Positions 19,611 to 28,340 are shown, counted from the first letter of the stretch. The stretch is DNA of 36,100 nucleotides from Chthoniobacterales bacterium (GCA_013694595.1 JACDCC010000373.1:1-36100); one strand, 5' to 3'. The notes: generated by a model not told the origin, from the sequence alone. Translations and numbers: made by a program.

Positions 19611-19838
19611 CGTCATCCCAAGCCGCGCAGACGGCGAGGGACCTCACGCGAGCTGCACAACGCTTTGCAACCCGTTGTCATGTCGAGCGAAGCCGAGACA
19701 TCCCGGGGCGGTGCCTCAAGGTAAGGCAACGGGGTTCCTCGGCTTCGCTCGGAATGACAGAGTTGGAATGAGGTCTTCCGAACGACGTGACTCCCGACTG
19801 CGCGAGGTCCCTCGCCGTCTGCGCGGCTCGGGATGACG
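19611..19838. repeat. Nested inverted-repeat element B: outer arms 19611-19645 / 19804-19838, inner arms about 19676-19710 / 19731-19760
   Basis: Outer left CGTCATCCCAAGCCGCGCAGACGGCGAGGGACCTC pairs with right GAGGTCCCTCGCCGTCTGCGCGGCTCGGGATGACG (34/35). Inner TGTCAT..CGAGCGAAGCCGAG.../...CTCGGCTTCGCTCG.AATGACA is a different palindrome family. Confidence 0.9.
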
Positions 19839-19920
19839 CGGCACGCAGCGCGAACGATTCTACCAAGATCGCACATTTCCAGCTTCGCTACGCGCGGCGA
19901 AGATTGTACTTCGGAGTCGA

Positions 19921-20577
19921 ATGCCGGAGCAACAAACATCGCCCGAGATCGCAGCGGCTACGCGACAGCTCGCCGCGAGCGATCCACGCTTCGCCGCGCT
20001 GATCGCGCGGTCGAAGCCGTTCGCACCGCGCGCGGCTGTCATTGTGCGGCCGTTTGACGCGTTGGCGGAATCAATCGCTTACCAGCAATTGAGCGGCAAA
20101 GCTGCGGCCACGATCTGGGGCCGCGTCAAAGCGCTCTACGGCACGCGCAAGTGGCTGGATCCGAAGCTGGTGCTCGTGACGCCCGACGAAAAACTGCGCG
20201 CGTGCGGCTTATCCGGCAGCAAGACGGTCGCGCTGAAAGACCTCGCCGCGAAACGGATCGACGGAACAGTGCCATCCGGCCCGGTGCTCGCAGAGCTCTC
20301 TGACGAAGAGATCATCGAACGGCTGACGGCGGTGCGGGGCATCGGGCGCTGGACGGTCGAGATGTTGCTGCTGTTCGAGATGGGGCGGCTCGATGTGTGG
20401 CCGGTCGCGGATCTCGGGGTGCAAAAAGGCTACGCGACGACGTTTGGGAAAAGGAAGTTGCCGACGCCGAAGCAGCTCCAGAAGATCGGGAACAAATGGC
20501 GACCGTATCGCTCGATCACGGCATGGTATTTCTGGCGCGCTTGCGACATTGCAACACCGGGCGCGAACCGCAGCTAA
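19921..20577 (+). CDS. DNA-3-methyladenine glycosylase 2 family (AlkA-like)
   Basis: LAESIAYQQLSGKAAATIWGRV; LTAVRGIGRWTVEMLLLFEMGRLDVWPVADLGVQKGY: HhH-GPD signature with catalytic Asp. Confidence 0.9.
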   Translation: MPEQQTSPEIAAATRQLAASDPRFAALIARSKPFAPRAAVIVRPFDALAESIAYQQLSGKAAATIWGRVKALYGTRKWLDPKLVLVTPDEKLRACGLSGSKTVALKDLAAKRIDGTVPSGPVLAELSDEEIIERLTAVRGIGRWTVEMLLLFEMGRLDVWPVADLGVQKGYATTFGKRKLPTPKQLQKIGNKWRPYRSITAWYFWRACDIATPGANRS

Positions 20578-20646
20578 TCGTTCGCAGTCTCCACGATCAC
20601 CTGCGCCGTTGACTTGAAGACGCGCGCTCCCTAGAAACGGCCGCAT

Positions 20647-21537
20647 ATGGCGATGATCCACATCAGCCGCAGCGGCGGCACCCTCGGCGTGTTTGACGAA
20701 GCTCGCGTGCGCGAAGGCCTCCGCACCGGTGAGTTCATCGAGACGGATCTCGGCTGGACCGAAGGCATGCCGACCTGGCGCCCACTCTCCGAGCTGGAAA
20801 CTTTCACCGCTGCGGCGCCCGCACCAACACCGCCGCCGCAGATGGCGATGGTGGAGTCGCCCGCCTCGACCGCGGCGGGTGCGGCGACACCGGAGGTTTC
20901 TTCCGTTGTGCAACCCAGCGGGCTGCCGTGGGAACACCGCGAGCAGCTTGGCTTCGTCAACGCGCTCTTTGCGACGATCGGGATGTTCCTCACGCGCCCG
21001 GCGGAGGCGTTCACGGTCATGAAACGCGACGCCGGACTGCTCGATCCACTGCTTTACGCGTTGATCATCGGAACCGCCGGCGGCGTTATTTCGTTCGGAT
21101 TTTCGCTCATGATGAGCTCGTTCGGAATGCTCGGCGGCGCCGACAGCGCATTAGGCGCGATGCTCGGGATGGGGCTTGGGTCGTTCTTCGTGCTGTTCCT
21201 CACGCCGATTTTCGTTGTGCTCGGCACGTTCATTGGCGCGGGGATTCTTCATGTCTGCCTGATGGTGCTCGGCGGCGCGAATCGCTCCTTCGAGACTACC
21301 TTCCGTGTCGTCGCCTATGGCGGCGGATCGGCCAACGTCTTTCAGCTGGTGCCGGTGTGCGGCGGCATGATCGCGGGCGTCACCGCACTTGTGTTGTACT
21401 GCATTGGCCTGGCGCGCGCTCATGAGACAAGCACTGGCCGCGCCGTCGGCGCGGTGCTGTTGCCCGCGGTGGTGTGCTGCGGCGGCATCATCCTCTTCGC
21501 GATCACGATCTCGGGCATGGCCGCGCTCGGGCAGTAA
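20647..21537 (+). CDS. GYF_2 domain plus Yip1-domain membrane protein
   Basis: N-terminal MIHISRSGGTLGVFDEARVREGLRTGEFIETDLGWTEGMPTWRPLSEL (GYF_2-like), C-terminal multi-TM Yip1-like region. Confidence 0.75.
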   Translation: MAMIHISRSGGTLGVFDEARVREGLRTGEFIETDLGWTEGMPTWRPLSELETFTAAAPAPTPPPQMAMVESPASTAAGAATPEVSSVVQPSGLPWEHREQLGFVNALFATIGMFLTRPAEAFTVMKRDAGLLDPLLYALIIGTAGGVISFGFSLMMSSFGMLGGADSALGAMLGMGLGSFFVLFLTPIFVVLGTFIGAGILHVCLMVLGGANRSFETTFRVVAYGGGSANVFQLVPVCGGMIAGVTALVLYCIGLARAHETSTGRAVGAVLLPAVVCCGGIILFAITISGMAALGQ

Positions 21538-21548
21538 CACGCGCAGCC

Positions 21549-21959
21549 ATGCGCTTCCACTGGCGCCGGTTGCGTGCAGGTGAACTGGACCACGAGCTGA
21601 TCTGGCTGCTCGTCAGCGTGGCGACAGCAGTGCTCGGCACGGCGTGGTTGAGGTTCGGTTTGCCCTGGCCGCGGTGCACGTTTTTGGCGGTGACGGGGCT
21701 GCCGTGTGTGACGTGCGGCGCCACGCGCGCGGCGGTGGCGTTCCTCGCTGGCGACACGATTGGCGCGTGGCTGATGAACCCGCTCGTCGCGGTGCTGCTC
21801 TGTGTGCTGGTTCTCTTCGATCTTTATGCGGCTGCCGTGCTGATTGCTCGCGCGCCGCGTTTGCGAATCTCACTCACGCATCCCTCCGCGTGGCGAGGCA
21901 TCGCCGCCGCTGCGGTGCTCGTCGGCCTTCTGAATTGGGCCTATCTGCTGACGCTTTAA
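21549..21959 (+). CDS. DUF2752 domain-containing membrane protein
   Basis: CTFLAVTGLPCVTCGATRAAVAFLAGDTIGAWLMNPLVAVL, the typical DUF2752 C.TCG.TRA signature; ATG at 21549. Confidence 0.8.
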   Translation: MRFHWRRLRAGELDHELIWLLVSVATAVLGTAWLRFGLPWPRCTFLAVTGLPCVTCGATRAAVAFLAGDTIGAWLMNPLVAVLLCVLVLFDLYAAAVLIARAPRLRISLTHPSAWRGIAAAAVLVGLLNWAYLLTL

Positions 21960-22660
21960 GGGGGCGACGCTTGCTCCACAACCGCGCGCCCTACGTCTTC
22001 CTCCAGGGCACCACGGTGCTGCTGGATGAACTCACTTGGATTGATCCAGCCGCGCGTATCCTCGCGGTAGCCTGGCCCCACGAAAGGCGTGAGGAACTCG
22101 CGCATCTCGAAGTGCAGGTGCGCGAGATAACGCCCGCCGGCGCTGCCAACCGTCGCCACCTGCTCACCACGACGGACATCCTGCCCCGCCGCAACGAGCA
22201 TCTCCTCCACGTGTCCGTAAAATGACTGCACGTACTTACGCGCGCCGTTCTCCTCGTAGGCGTGCAGCACGATGATCAGGTTGCCCCAGCCGGGCCCGCC
22301 TTCCTCGGCGAGCAACACCCGACCATCGGCTACGGAATAAACGGGATCGCCGAAGTCACTATTCTCGCCGCCGACGCCGTTCAGGTCGTCGCCGAGGTGT
22401 CGGTTCTCGGTAAACGGTTGTGCGTTGTAGACGAGCGCGCCGTGCTCACTTCCCATCGGGAAATCGAAACGCGTGGCCGTACGCAGTGAGGCAAGCTCGA
22501 GCGGCGATGTCATTTGAAACGCAAGATCGAGGCGAAGGCGCGGCTGCAATTCGGGCGCGAGCCGGAAGTAAAGCGTGGCGGCCAGCGCGAGTAGAAAGAT
22601 GGCGAGGAGCGCGAGCGTCATCGCGATCTTTGTTCCGCCCTTGCTCGTGTTCAGCTTCAT
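21956..22660 (-). CDS. M23 family metallopeptidase, membrane-anchored/secreted
   Basis: From MKLNTSKGGTKIAMTLALLAIFLLALAATLYF at 22660; contains LGDDLNG, FYGHVEEMLVAAGQDVRRGEQVATVGSAGGRYLAHLHFEMRE (LytM/M23 HLHFE motif). Confidence 0.85.
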   Translation of the reverse strand: MKLNTSKGGTKIAMTLALLAIFLLALAATLYFRLAPELQPRLRLDLAFQMTSPLELASLRTATRFDFPMGSEHGALVYNAQPFTENRHLGDDLNGVGGENSDFGDPVYSVADGRVLLAEEGGPGWGNLIIVLHAYEENGARKYVQSFYGHVEEMLVAAGQDVRRGEQVATVGSAGGRYLAHLHFEMREFLTPFVGPGYREDTRGWINPSEFIQQHRGALEEDVGRAVVEQASPP

Positions 22661-22675
22661 CTCTACGCTCGCGCG

Positions 22676-23629
22676 ATGCGGACTCTGGTGACCGGCGGCG
22701 CGGGCTTTATCGGGTCGCACCTTGTCGAGAAACTGCTCGCCGCCGGTGAAGAAGTCTCGATTCTCGACGACTTCAACGACTTTTACGATCCGGCGATCAA
22801 GCGGGCGAACATCGCCGGAGTGGCGAAGCAGATCCACCTCCATCAGCTGGACCTGCGCGACAGCCACGCAGTGCGCGATTTGTTTCACCGCGAAAAATTC
22901 GAGGTTGTGGTGCATCTCGCGGCACGCGCCGGCGTGCGGCCATCGATTGGAAACCCGCAGCTTTATTACGACACGAATGTGAGCGGGACACTGCACCTGC
23001 TGGAGGCGGCGCGGGCGAAGGATGTGCAGCGTTTCATTTTCGCCTCGAGCTCTTCGGTTTATGGGATCTCGAAGACGGTGCCGTTTTCGGAAGAGCTGCA
23101 TCTGACGCAAACGATCAGCCCCTACGCGGCGACGAAAATTGCAGGCGAGTTTCTTTGTTCCACCTACTCGCACCTTTACAAGATGCGGATCGTGACGCTG
23201 CGGTTCTTCACCGTTTACGGCGCTCGCCAACGGCCGGACCTCGCGATTCATCAGTTCACGCGGCGGATCCATGAGGGGCAGCCGATCGAGCAGTTCGGTG
23301 ATGGCACGACACGCCGGGACTACACTTATATTGATGACATCATCCAAGGGGTAACCGCCGCGCTGGCTTACGAGGGGCAGCTGTTCGACATTTTCAACCT
23401 CGGGGAAAGCGAGACGATCGAGCTGCGGGAGTTGATCAAAGAAATCGAACGCGCGCTCGGGCGCGAAGCCGAGATCCATCAGCTGCCGGAGCAACCCGGC
23501 GACGTGCCGATCACCTGCGCTGATATTTCGAAGGCGCAGCGACTTTTGGGGTACAAGCCGACGACGCCGTTACGCGCAGGGCTGCCGAAGTTCGTGGATT
23601 GGTTCCTCGAAACGCGCGCGGGGCGTTAA
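22676..23629 (+). CDS. NAD-dependent epimerase, UDP-glucuronate 4-epimerase-like
   Basis: MRTLVTGGAGFIGSHLVEKLLAAGEEVSILDDFNDFYDPAIKRANI; YAATKIAGE; LRFFTVYGARQRPDLAIHQFTRRI; TRRDYTYIDDIIQGV. Confidence 0.87.
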   Translation: MRTLVTGGAGFIGSHLVEKLLAAGEEVSILDDFNDFYDPAIKRANIAGVAKQIHLHQLDLRDSHAVRDLFHREKFEVVVHLAARAGVRPSIGNPQLYYDTNVSGTLHLLEAARAKDVQRFIFASSSSVYGISKTVPFSEELHLTQTISPYAATKIAGEFLCSTYSHLYKMRIVTLRFFTVYGARQRPDLAIHQFTRRIHEGQPIEQFGDGTTRRDYTYIDDIIQGVTAALAYEGQLFDIFNLGESETIELRELIKEIERALGREAEIHQLPEQPGDVPITCADISKAQRLLGYKPTTPLRAGLPKFVDWFLETRAGR

Positions 23630-23792
23630 ACAGTTCCGCGCCGATCGCGCAGTCGCAGCGACTCAAAAGCCGCCTGCTCCCGCAGCTTGCCATTCACCCC
23701 AAACTCCCCATACTTATTCACAGATGTCGGGAATGTTCTTCGAATATCCGGGCGTCCGCTTTTCACGGCGTTTCAGACTCTGGGAGATTTCC

Positions 23793-23808
23793 ATGCGAGC
23801 GCTCGCAT
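23793..23808. promoter_or_regulatory. 16-bp perfect palindrome ATGCGAGCGCTCGCAT in long intergenic/5' leader region
   Basis: Exact self-complementarity, about 200 bp upstream of the RRM gene start. Confidence 0.35.
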
Positions 23809-24003
23809 CTCTGCTGGTCCGCCGCTTGATTGATGCGGTTCGCCTTTCGGTCCTTTCCCGATCCCATGCGGCGGAGTTTCCACCAGCCACGCTACCAACT
23901 GCTACCAAGCGAGCAGGGACCTCTCGGGGGTTGCGTGCTGCGGACCGGGCATCATTCGATGCGCTCCGCCCGAACTGCAATTCGGTCAACATTGAGGATC
24001 ATT

Positions 24004-24534
24004 ATGACAACTCATTCATCCGGGAGAGGCTCGCGGCGTCCACGCGGCGGCGGCTCCCGCAGAAGGGGCGACGATCGCCCTTACCGGCAGAAAACCAGCA
24101 CTGCGAAAGCGCCGGTCAAAAAATCGCTCTGGGACAAGTTCCTGGATTTTTTTACGAACGGAAGTCCGCCGATCGCGAGAGCCCCGCAGGAGCCGCGGAC
24201 CAATGGTTCGCACGCGAGCGATTCACCCCGCGCGAACTCGCCGCGCAAGCCTGAGTCGGTCGAAGTCACGACGCCGCGTCTTTACGTCGGCAACCTGTCA
24301 TTTGAAGCCACGGAGAGCGACCTGTTCGAGCTCTTCAACGGCGTCGGCCAGGTGCAGAACGCCGAGGTCGTGACCTACAAGCACAACCAGCGTTCGAAGG
24401 GTTTCGCGTTTGTGCAGATGCAAACCGTGGAAGAAGCGCAGCGCGCCGTGCAAGAGCTGCACGACAAGGACTTCCTCGGCCGCAAGCTCCTGGTGAGCGG
24501 TGCGAAATCGAGCGAGCACCACTCGGCGAGCTAA
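24004..24534 (+). CDS. RRM-type RNA-binding protein with basic RG-rich N-terminal extension
   Basis: RNP motifs LYVGNLSF and KGFAFVQM; N-term MTTHSSGRGSRRPRGGGSRRRGDDRPYR; SD-like GAGG upstream at about 23994. Confidence 0.88.
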   Translation: MTTHSSGRGSRRPRGGGSRRRGDDRPYRQKTSTAKAPVKKSLWDKFLDFFTNGSPPIARAPQEPRTNGSHASDSPRANSPRKPESVEVTTPRLYVGNLSFEATESDLFELFNGVGQVQNAEVVTYKHNQRSKGFAFVQMQTVEEAQRAVQELHDKDFLGRKLLVSGAKSSEHHSAS

Positions 24535-24551
24535 ATCACATTTTGCTCCGG

Positions 24552-24595
24552 AACGGGAGACCTGGTGGCGAGTGCCGCCGGTCTCCCGTTTTCGT
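24552..24595 (+). terminator. Rho-independent terminator downstream of the RRM gene
   Basis: AACGGGAGACC ... GGTCTCCCGTT stem followed by TTCGTTTT. Confidence 0.75.
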
Positions 24596-24640
24596 TTTCG
24601 AGGAAGCACCTGCGCTGCCGTCGAGAGCCGTGAAACGCGC

Positions 24641-25537
24641 ATGAAAAACGCATTCTTCATCGTCGGACCCACAGCAGTCGGAAAATCCGAGCTGGCGGCG
24701 GAAGTGGCGCGTGCGTGTGGTGGCGAGATCGTGAGCGCTGACGCGTTTCAGGTTTATTGCGGTCTCGATCTTCTCACGGCCAAACCCGAGGCAGCGGTCC
24801 TCAGAGCGGTGCCGCACCACCTCATCGGATGCGTGCCGTTGGATGAGGAGATGAATGCGGAGCGGTTCCGCGCGGCTGCGGTTCGGGCGATCGGGCAGAT
24901 TCACTCGCGTGGCAAACCAGCGTTCGTGGTGGGTGGCAGCGGGATGTATGTGAAAGCCATCACGCACGGTTTGTCGCCACTGCCGCCGGCGGACCCGCAC
25001 CTGCGGCAGGAGCTTGAGCAGCAAACTGCGGCCGAACTGAACGCGCGCCTTGCAGAGCTTGATCCCGTGACGGCTGAAGCAATCGACCGGAACAACAAAC
25101 ATCGCGTGCTGCGCGCGGTGGAGATTTGTCTTTTAACCGGCCGACCGGCTTCCGAGCTGCGTCGACTGCCGGTCACCGACGCGTCGGCCGGTGTGCTCGT
25201 TTTGCGCGATCGCGCCGAGCTCTACCAGCGCATCGATGAACGCGTGGCAATGATGTTTCGGAGCGGCGTTATCGACGAAGTCCGCACGGCTGGTCCGACG
25301 AGTTCCACGGCAGTCAAAACACTAGGGTTGTCACAGATTCAGGAGCTGATTGCCGGCCGCATCTCGGAGGCCGAATGCATCGCGCAGATCCAACAGGCGA
25401 CGCGGCGCTACGCCAAAAGGCAATTGACCTGGTTCCAGCGACAAACTAATTTTGAACCGCTGAACCTCTCCTCAGAAGGCTGGCCGAAAGCCATCGAATG
25501 CATCACGCGCAAGGCACGTCTCTCCTTCGCGCCATAG
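24641..25537 (+). CDS. miaA: tRNA dimethylallyltransferase
   Basis: MKNAFFIVGPTAVGKSELAAEVARACGGEIVSADAFQVYCGLDLLTAKP...; RRYAKRQLTWFQRQ. Confidence 0.95.
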   Translation: MKNAFFIVGPTAVGKSELAAEVARACGGEIVSADAFQVYCGLDLLTAKPEAAVLRAVPHHLIGCVPLDEEMNAERFRAAAVRAIGQIHSRGKPAFVVGGSGMYVKAITHGLSPLPPADPHLRQELEQQTAAELNARLAELDPVTAEAIDRNNKHRVLRAVEICLLTGRPASELRRLPVTDASAGVLVLRDRAELYQRIDERVAMMFRSGVIDEVRTAGPTSSTAVKTLGLSQIQELIAGRISEAECIAQIQQATRRYAKRQLTWFQRQTNFEPLNLSSEGWPKAIECITRKARLSFAP

Positions 25538-25538
25538 G

Positions 25539-26810
25539 ATGATCGAAGTTCAAAAGAAGAAGAAACAGGAGCGGGCGGTTCTCGTTGGTCTGGAGCAGGA
25601 TGGGATCTCGAAGTGGGACCTTCGCGACTCGCTCGAAGAACTTCGTGAGCTCGTAAACTCCGCCGGTGCGGAGGTGGTGAACACCGTCACGCAAAAGCTC
25701 GAGAAGCCGACGGCGCCCTACTACATCGGCAAAGGCAAAGCGGAGCTGATCAAGCACTCGTTTCAGACGCAGCAGGTCACATCCGTCATTTTCGACAACG
25801 AACTTTCTCCAGCGCAGGGAAGGAATTTGGAGCACCTGTTCAACCGCAAGGTGCTCGATCGCACCCAGCTGATTCTCGACATTTTCGCGCAGCGCGCGCG
25901 CAGCCGCGAAGGGCGGCTGCAAATCGAGCTCGCGCAGCTGCAATACCTATTGCCGCGCCTGACTCGGATGTGGACGCACTTATCGCGGCAGAGCGGCGGC
26001 ATCGGCACCCGTGGACCCGGCGAGACGCAGCTGGAAGTCGATCGGCGGCGCGTGCAGGAGCGGATCGCGCGACTGGAGCGTGAACTCGAAGGCGTCCGGA
26101 AAGTCCGCAGCTTGCAGCGCGAAGGGCGGCGCCGGCATCAGTGGCCAGTCGCGGCGGTGGTCGGCTACACGAACGCCGGCAAATCGACGCTCCTGAATCT
26201 GCTCACCGGCGCGGACGTGCTCGCGGTCGATCGTCTCTTCGCCACGCTCGATCCGACCACCCGCAGCTTCACCTTGCCGAACAAGCAGCGCATGCTGCTC
26301 ACCGATACGGTCGGATTCCTCCGGAACCTGCCGCACATGTTGATCGAGTCATTCAAGGCAACGCTCGAGGAAGTCAGCGAAGCCGATCTGCTGATCCACG
26401 TGGTCGATCTCAGCCATCCACGCGTGGATGAGCACATCGAGGCGGTGAATACGGTCCTGGAAGAGCTCCACGCATCCGACAAGCAAACGCTGCTCGTCTT
26501 CAACAAAGTAGACGCGGTGCAAAGCGACGATCATCTCGAGGCTTATCGCCAGCGCTTCCCGCGCAGTGTCGCCATTTCCGCGCGCACTGGCGAAGGCGTC
26601 AGCGCTCTCGTCCAGGCACTGCAGGACGAGATCAGCTCGTGGCGATTGCAGTTGCGGTTCCGCATTCCGCTTGGGGAGCCTGGTTTGCTGGCGGAAGTTC
26701 ACCGGGTGGGGCGAGTGATCGAGGTGCAGTACGAGGCACAGCATGCGATCGTGACAGCTCACCTTCCCGCCCAACTGGAGCAAAAGCTCGCGCCTTTCGC
26801 GGAGGCGTAA
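25539..26810 (+). CDS. hflX: GTPase HflX
   Basis: YYIGKGKAELIK; LTRMWTHLSRQSGGIGTRGPGETQLEVDRRR; VGYTNAGKSTLLNLLTGADVLAVDRLFATLDPTTR. Confidence 0.96.
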   Translation: MIEVQKKKKQERAVLVGLEQDGISKWDLRDSLEELRELVNSAGAEVVNTVTQKLEKPTAPYYIGKGKAELIKHSFQTQQVTSVIFDNELSPAQGRNLEHLFNRKVLDRTQLILDIFAQRARSREGRLQIELAQLQYLLPRLTRMWTHLSRQSGGIGTRGPGETQLEVDRRRVQERIARLERELEGVRKVRSLQREGRRRHQWPVAAVVGYTNAGKSTLLNLLTGADVLAVDRLFATLDPTTRSFTLPNKQRMLLTDTVGFLRNLPHMLIESFKATLEEVSEADLLIHVVDLSHPRVDEHIEAVNTVLEELHASDKQTLLVFNKVDAVQSDDHLEAYRQRFPRSVAISARTGEGVSALVQALQDEISSWRLQLRFRIPLGEPGLLAEVHRVGRVIEVQYEAQHAIVTAHLPAQLEQKLAPFAEA

Positions 26811-26833
26811 GCATCTCCGCGCGCCTGTTCACC

Positions 26834-27151
26834 ATGTCAGCTGAAACGGACCATCGTCACCATCATCCGATCGCGGCGCGGAAACGGGCGTGGCAGCAAC
26901 GACTGAACGCGAAGTTCGGCCTCGACCGGATGCCGGTGATCCGGAAGCTCGTTTACTCCGTCATCGGGGTCACGATTCTGCTGATCGGCGTTGTCATGAT
27001 CGTGTTGCCGGGACCGGCGTTCATCGTCATCCCACTCGGTCTGGCGGTGCTGGCGAGTGAGTACGCGTGGGCGCGCAGGATCATTCGGCGCGGGCGAGTG
27101 TTCGTCGGTCGGCGGGTCGGCAAACGGAAACCACCGCGTCACGTCGCATGA
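26834..27151 (+). CDS. PGPGW-domain transmembrane protein
   Basis: VYSVIGVTILLIGVVMIVLPGPAFIVIPLGLAVLASEYAWARR, the TIGR02611/PGPGW-like pattern. Confidence 0.7.
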   Translation: MSAETDHRHHHPIAARKRAWQQRLNAKFGLDRMPVIRKLVYSVIGVTILLIGVVMIVLPGPAFIVIPLGLAVLASEYAWARRIIRRGRVFVGRRVGKRKPPRHVA

Positions 27152-27837
27152 CGGCTCGGGAGCGGGTGTCGCAGCTCGTGGAGGCGCTGCCGGAGGTGTA
27201 CCCGGGCGCGCATTGCGAGCTCGATTTCAAAACACCGCTGCAGCTACTCGTGGCGACGATTCTCTCCGCGCAATGCACCGACAAGCGCGTCAACATGGTG
27301 ACGCCGAAGCTGTTTGCGCGGTATCGCACCGCAGCTGAATTCGCCACCGTGCGGCAGGAAACGCTCGAGCAGGAGATTCGTTCTACCGGCTTCTTTCGGA
27401 ACAAGGCGAAGAGTATTCGCGCGGCCGCCGCAGCGATCGAAGCACAGCACGGCGGCAAAGTTCCCGATTCCATGGGCGCGCTGCATGCGCTGCCGGGAGT
27501 CGGGCGAAAAACCGCCAATGTGGTGCTCGGAAATGCGTTTGGAAAAGATGAGGGCATCGTCGTGGACACACACGTCGCGCGGCTGTCGCAGCGGCTGCGT
27601 CTCACGAAACAGACTGACGCCGAGAAGATCGAGGCCGATCTGATGAAGCTCGTGCCGCGGAAGCATTGGACGGTGTGGAGCCATTGGCTGATCTGGCACG
27701 GACGCCGGCGGTGCTTTGCGCGCAAACCGGATTGCCGTCAATGCGAGATCTTGCGGCTCTGCCCTAGCGGCAAGGTGTTCATCCGCACCGGTGAAGCGCG
27801 TCCCCCGTCGGAAGCGGCGGCGGAGGCGTCAGCGTGA
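27148..27837 (+). CDS. nth: Endonuclease III
   Basis: LLVATILSAQCTDKRVNMVTPKLF; LPGVGRKTANVVLGNAFG; VDTHVARLSQRLRL; C-terminal 4Fe-4S cysteine cluster CFARKPDCRQCEILRLCPSG. Confidence 0.95.
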   Translation: MTARERVSQLVEALPEVYPGAHCELDFKTPLQLLVATILSAQCTDKRVNMVTPKLFARYRTAAEFATVRQETLEQEIRSTGFFRNKAKSIRAAAAAIEAQHGGKVPDSMGALHALPGVGRKTANVVLGNAFGKDEGIVVDTHVARLSQRLRLTKQTDAEKIEADLMKLVPRKHWTVWSHWLIWHGRRRCFARKPDCRQCEILRLCPSGKVFIRTGEARPPSEAAAEASA

Positions 27838-28340
27838 GTTTGCGTCCGCCGCTTCTTCGACTTCTTCCACGGCGTCCTCGATCCGGTCGATCGTTTCGTC
27901 GGCTTTGTTGTTGATACGCTTGAACTGCGCCTCGAGTTTCTTCAACTCGTCGTCACTGAGGCGGTCGACATTCACAAGGGTGATTGCGAGCGCTGTCGAT
28001 CGAGCGGATCAGCTCGTCGAGCTTCAAGTGCACCGCCTTGGAATCGCGGTTCTGCGTGTTCTGAATGATGAAAACCATCAGGAAAGTGACGATTGTGGTA
28101 CCGGTATTGATGAGCAGCTGCCACGTGTCGGAGTAATCATAAATCGGCCCGGTGATCGACCAGGCCGCGATGATCGTGATCGCGGCGACGAAAAGCCCAG
28201 GCGGTGCCGAGCACCGAAGAGGCACCCCGCGCGAAGACGCGGAAGGCATCCTGCACACGGCAGAGCAGACTCCGCTCTTCGGGTGATGCCGTTGCGCCCA
28301 CGACCTGCCAGTTCTTCGGTTTACTTTTGATAATGTTCAT
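27829..28340 (-). pseudogene. Low-affinity iron permease family protein, interrupted by two apparent homopolymer indels (about 28191-28194 and 27978-27980)
   Basis: Three minus-strand frames concatenate to MNIIKSKPKNWQVVGATASPEERSLLCRVQDAFRVFARGASSVLGTAWAF/VAAITIIAAWSITGPIYDYSDTWQLLINTGTTIVTFLMVFIIQNTQNRDSKAVHLKLDELIRSIDSARNH/LVNVDRLSDDELKKLEAQFKRINNKADETIDRIEDAVEEVEEAADANSR. Confidence 0.8.

Noticed and set aside
22661-23494. N-terminal extension of the 512-aa minus ORF (21956..23494)
   Set aside because: The part beyond 22660 is antisense to the epimerase; the real M23 protein starts at MKLNTSKGG with its TM segment.
24641-26810. miaA-hflX as a notable operon missing hfq
   Set aside because: miaA and hflX adjacency without hfq is common outside Proteobacteria; ordinary housekeeping.
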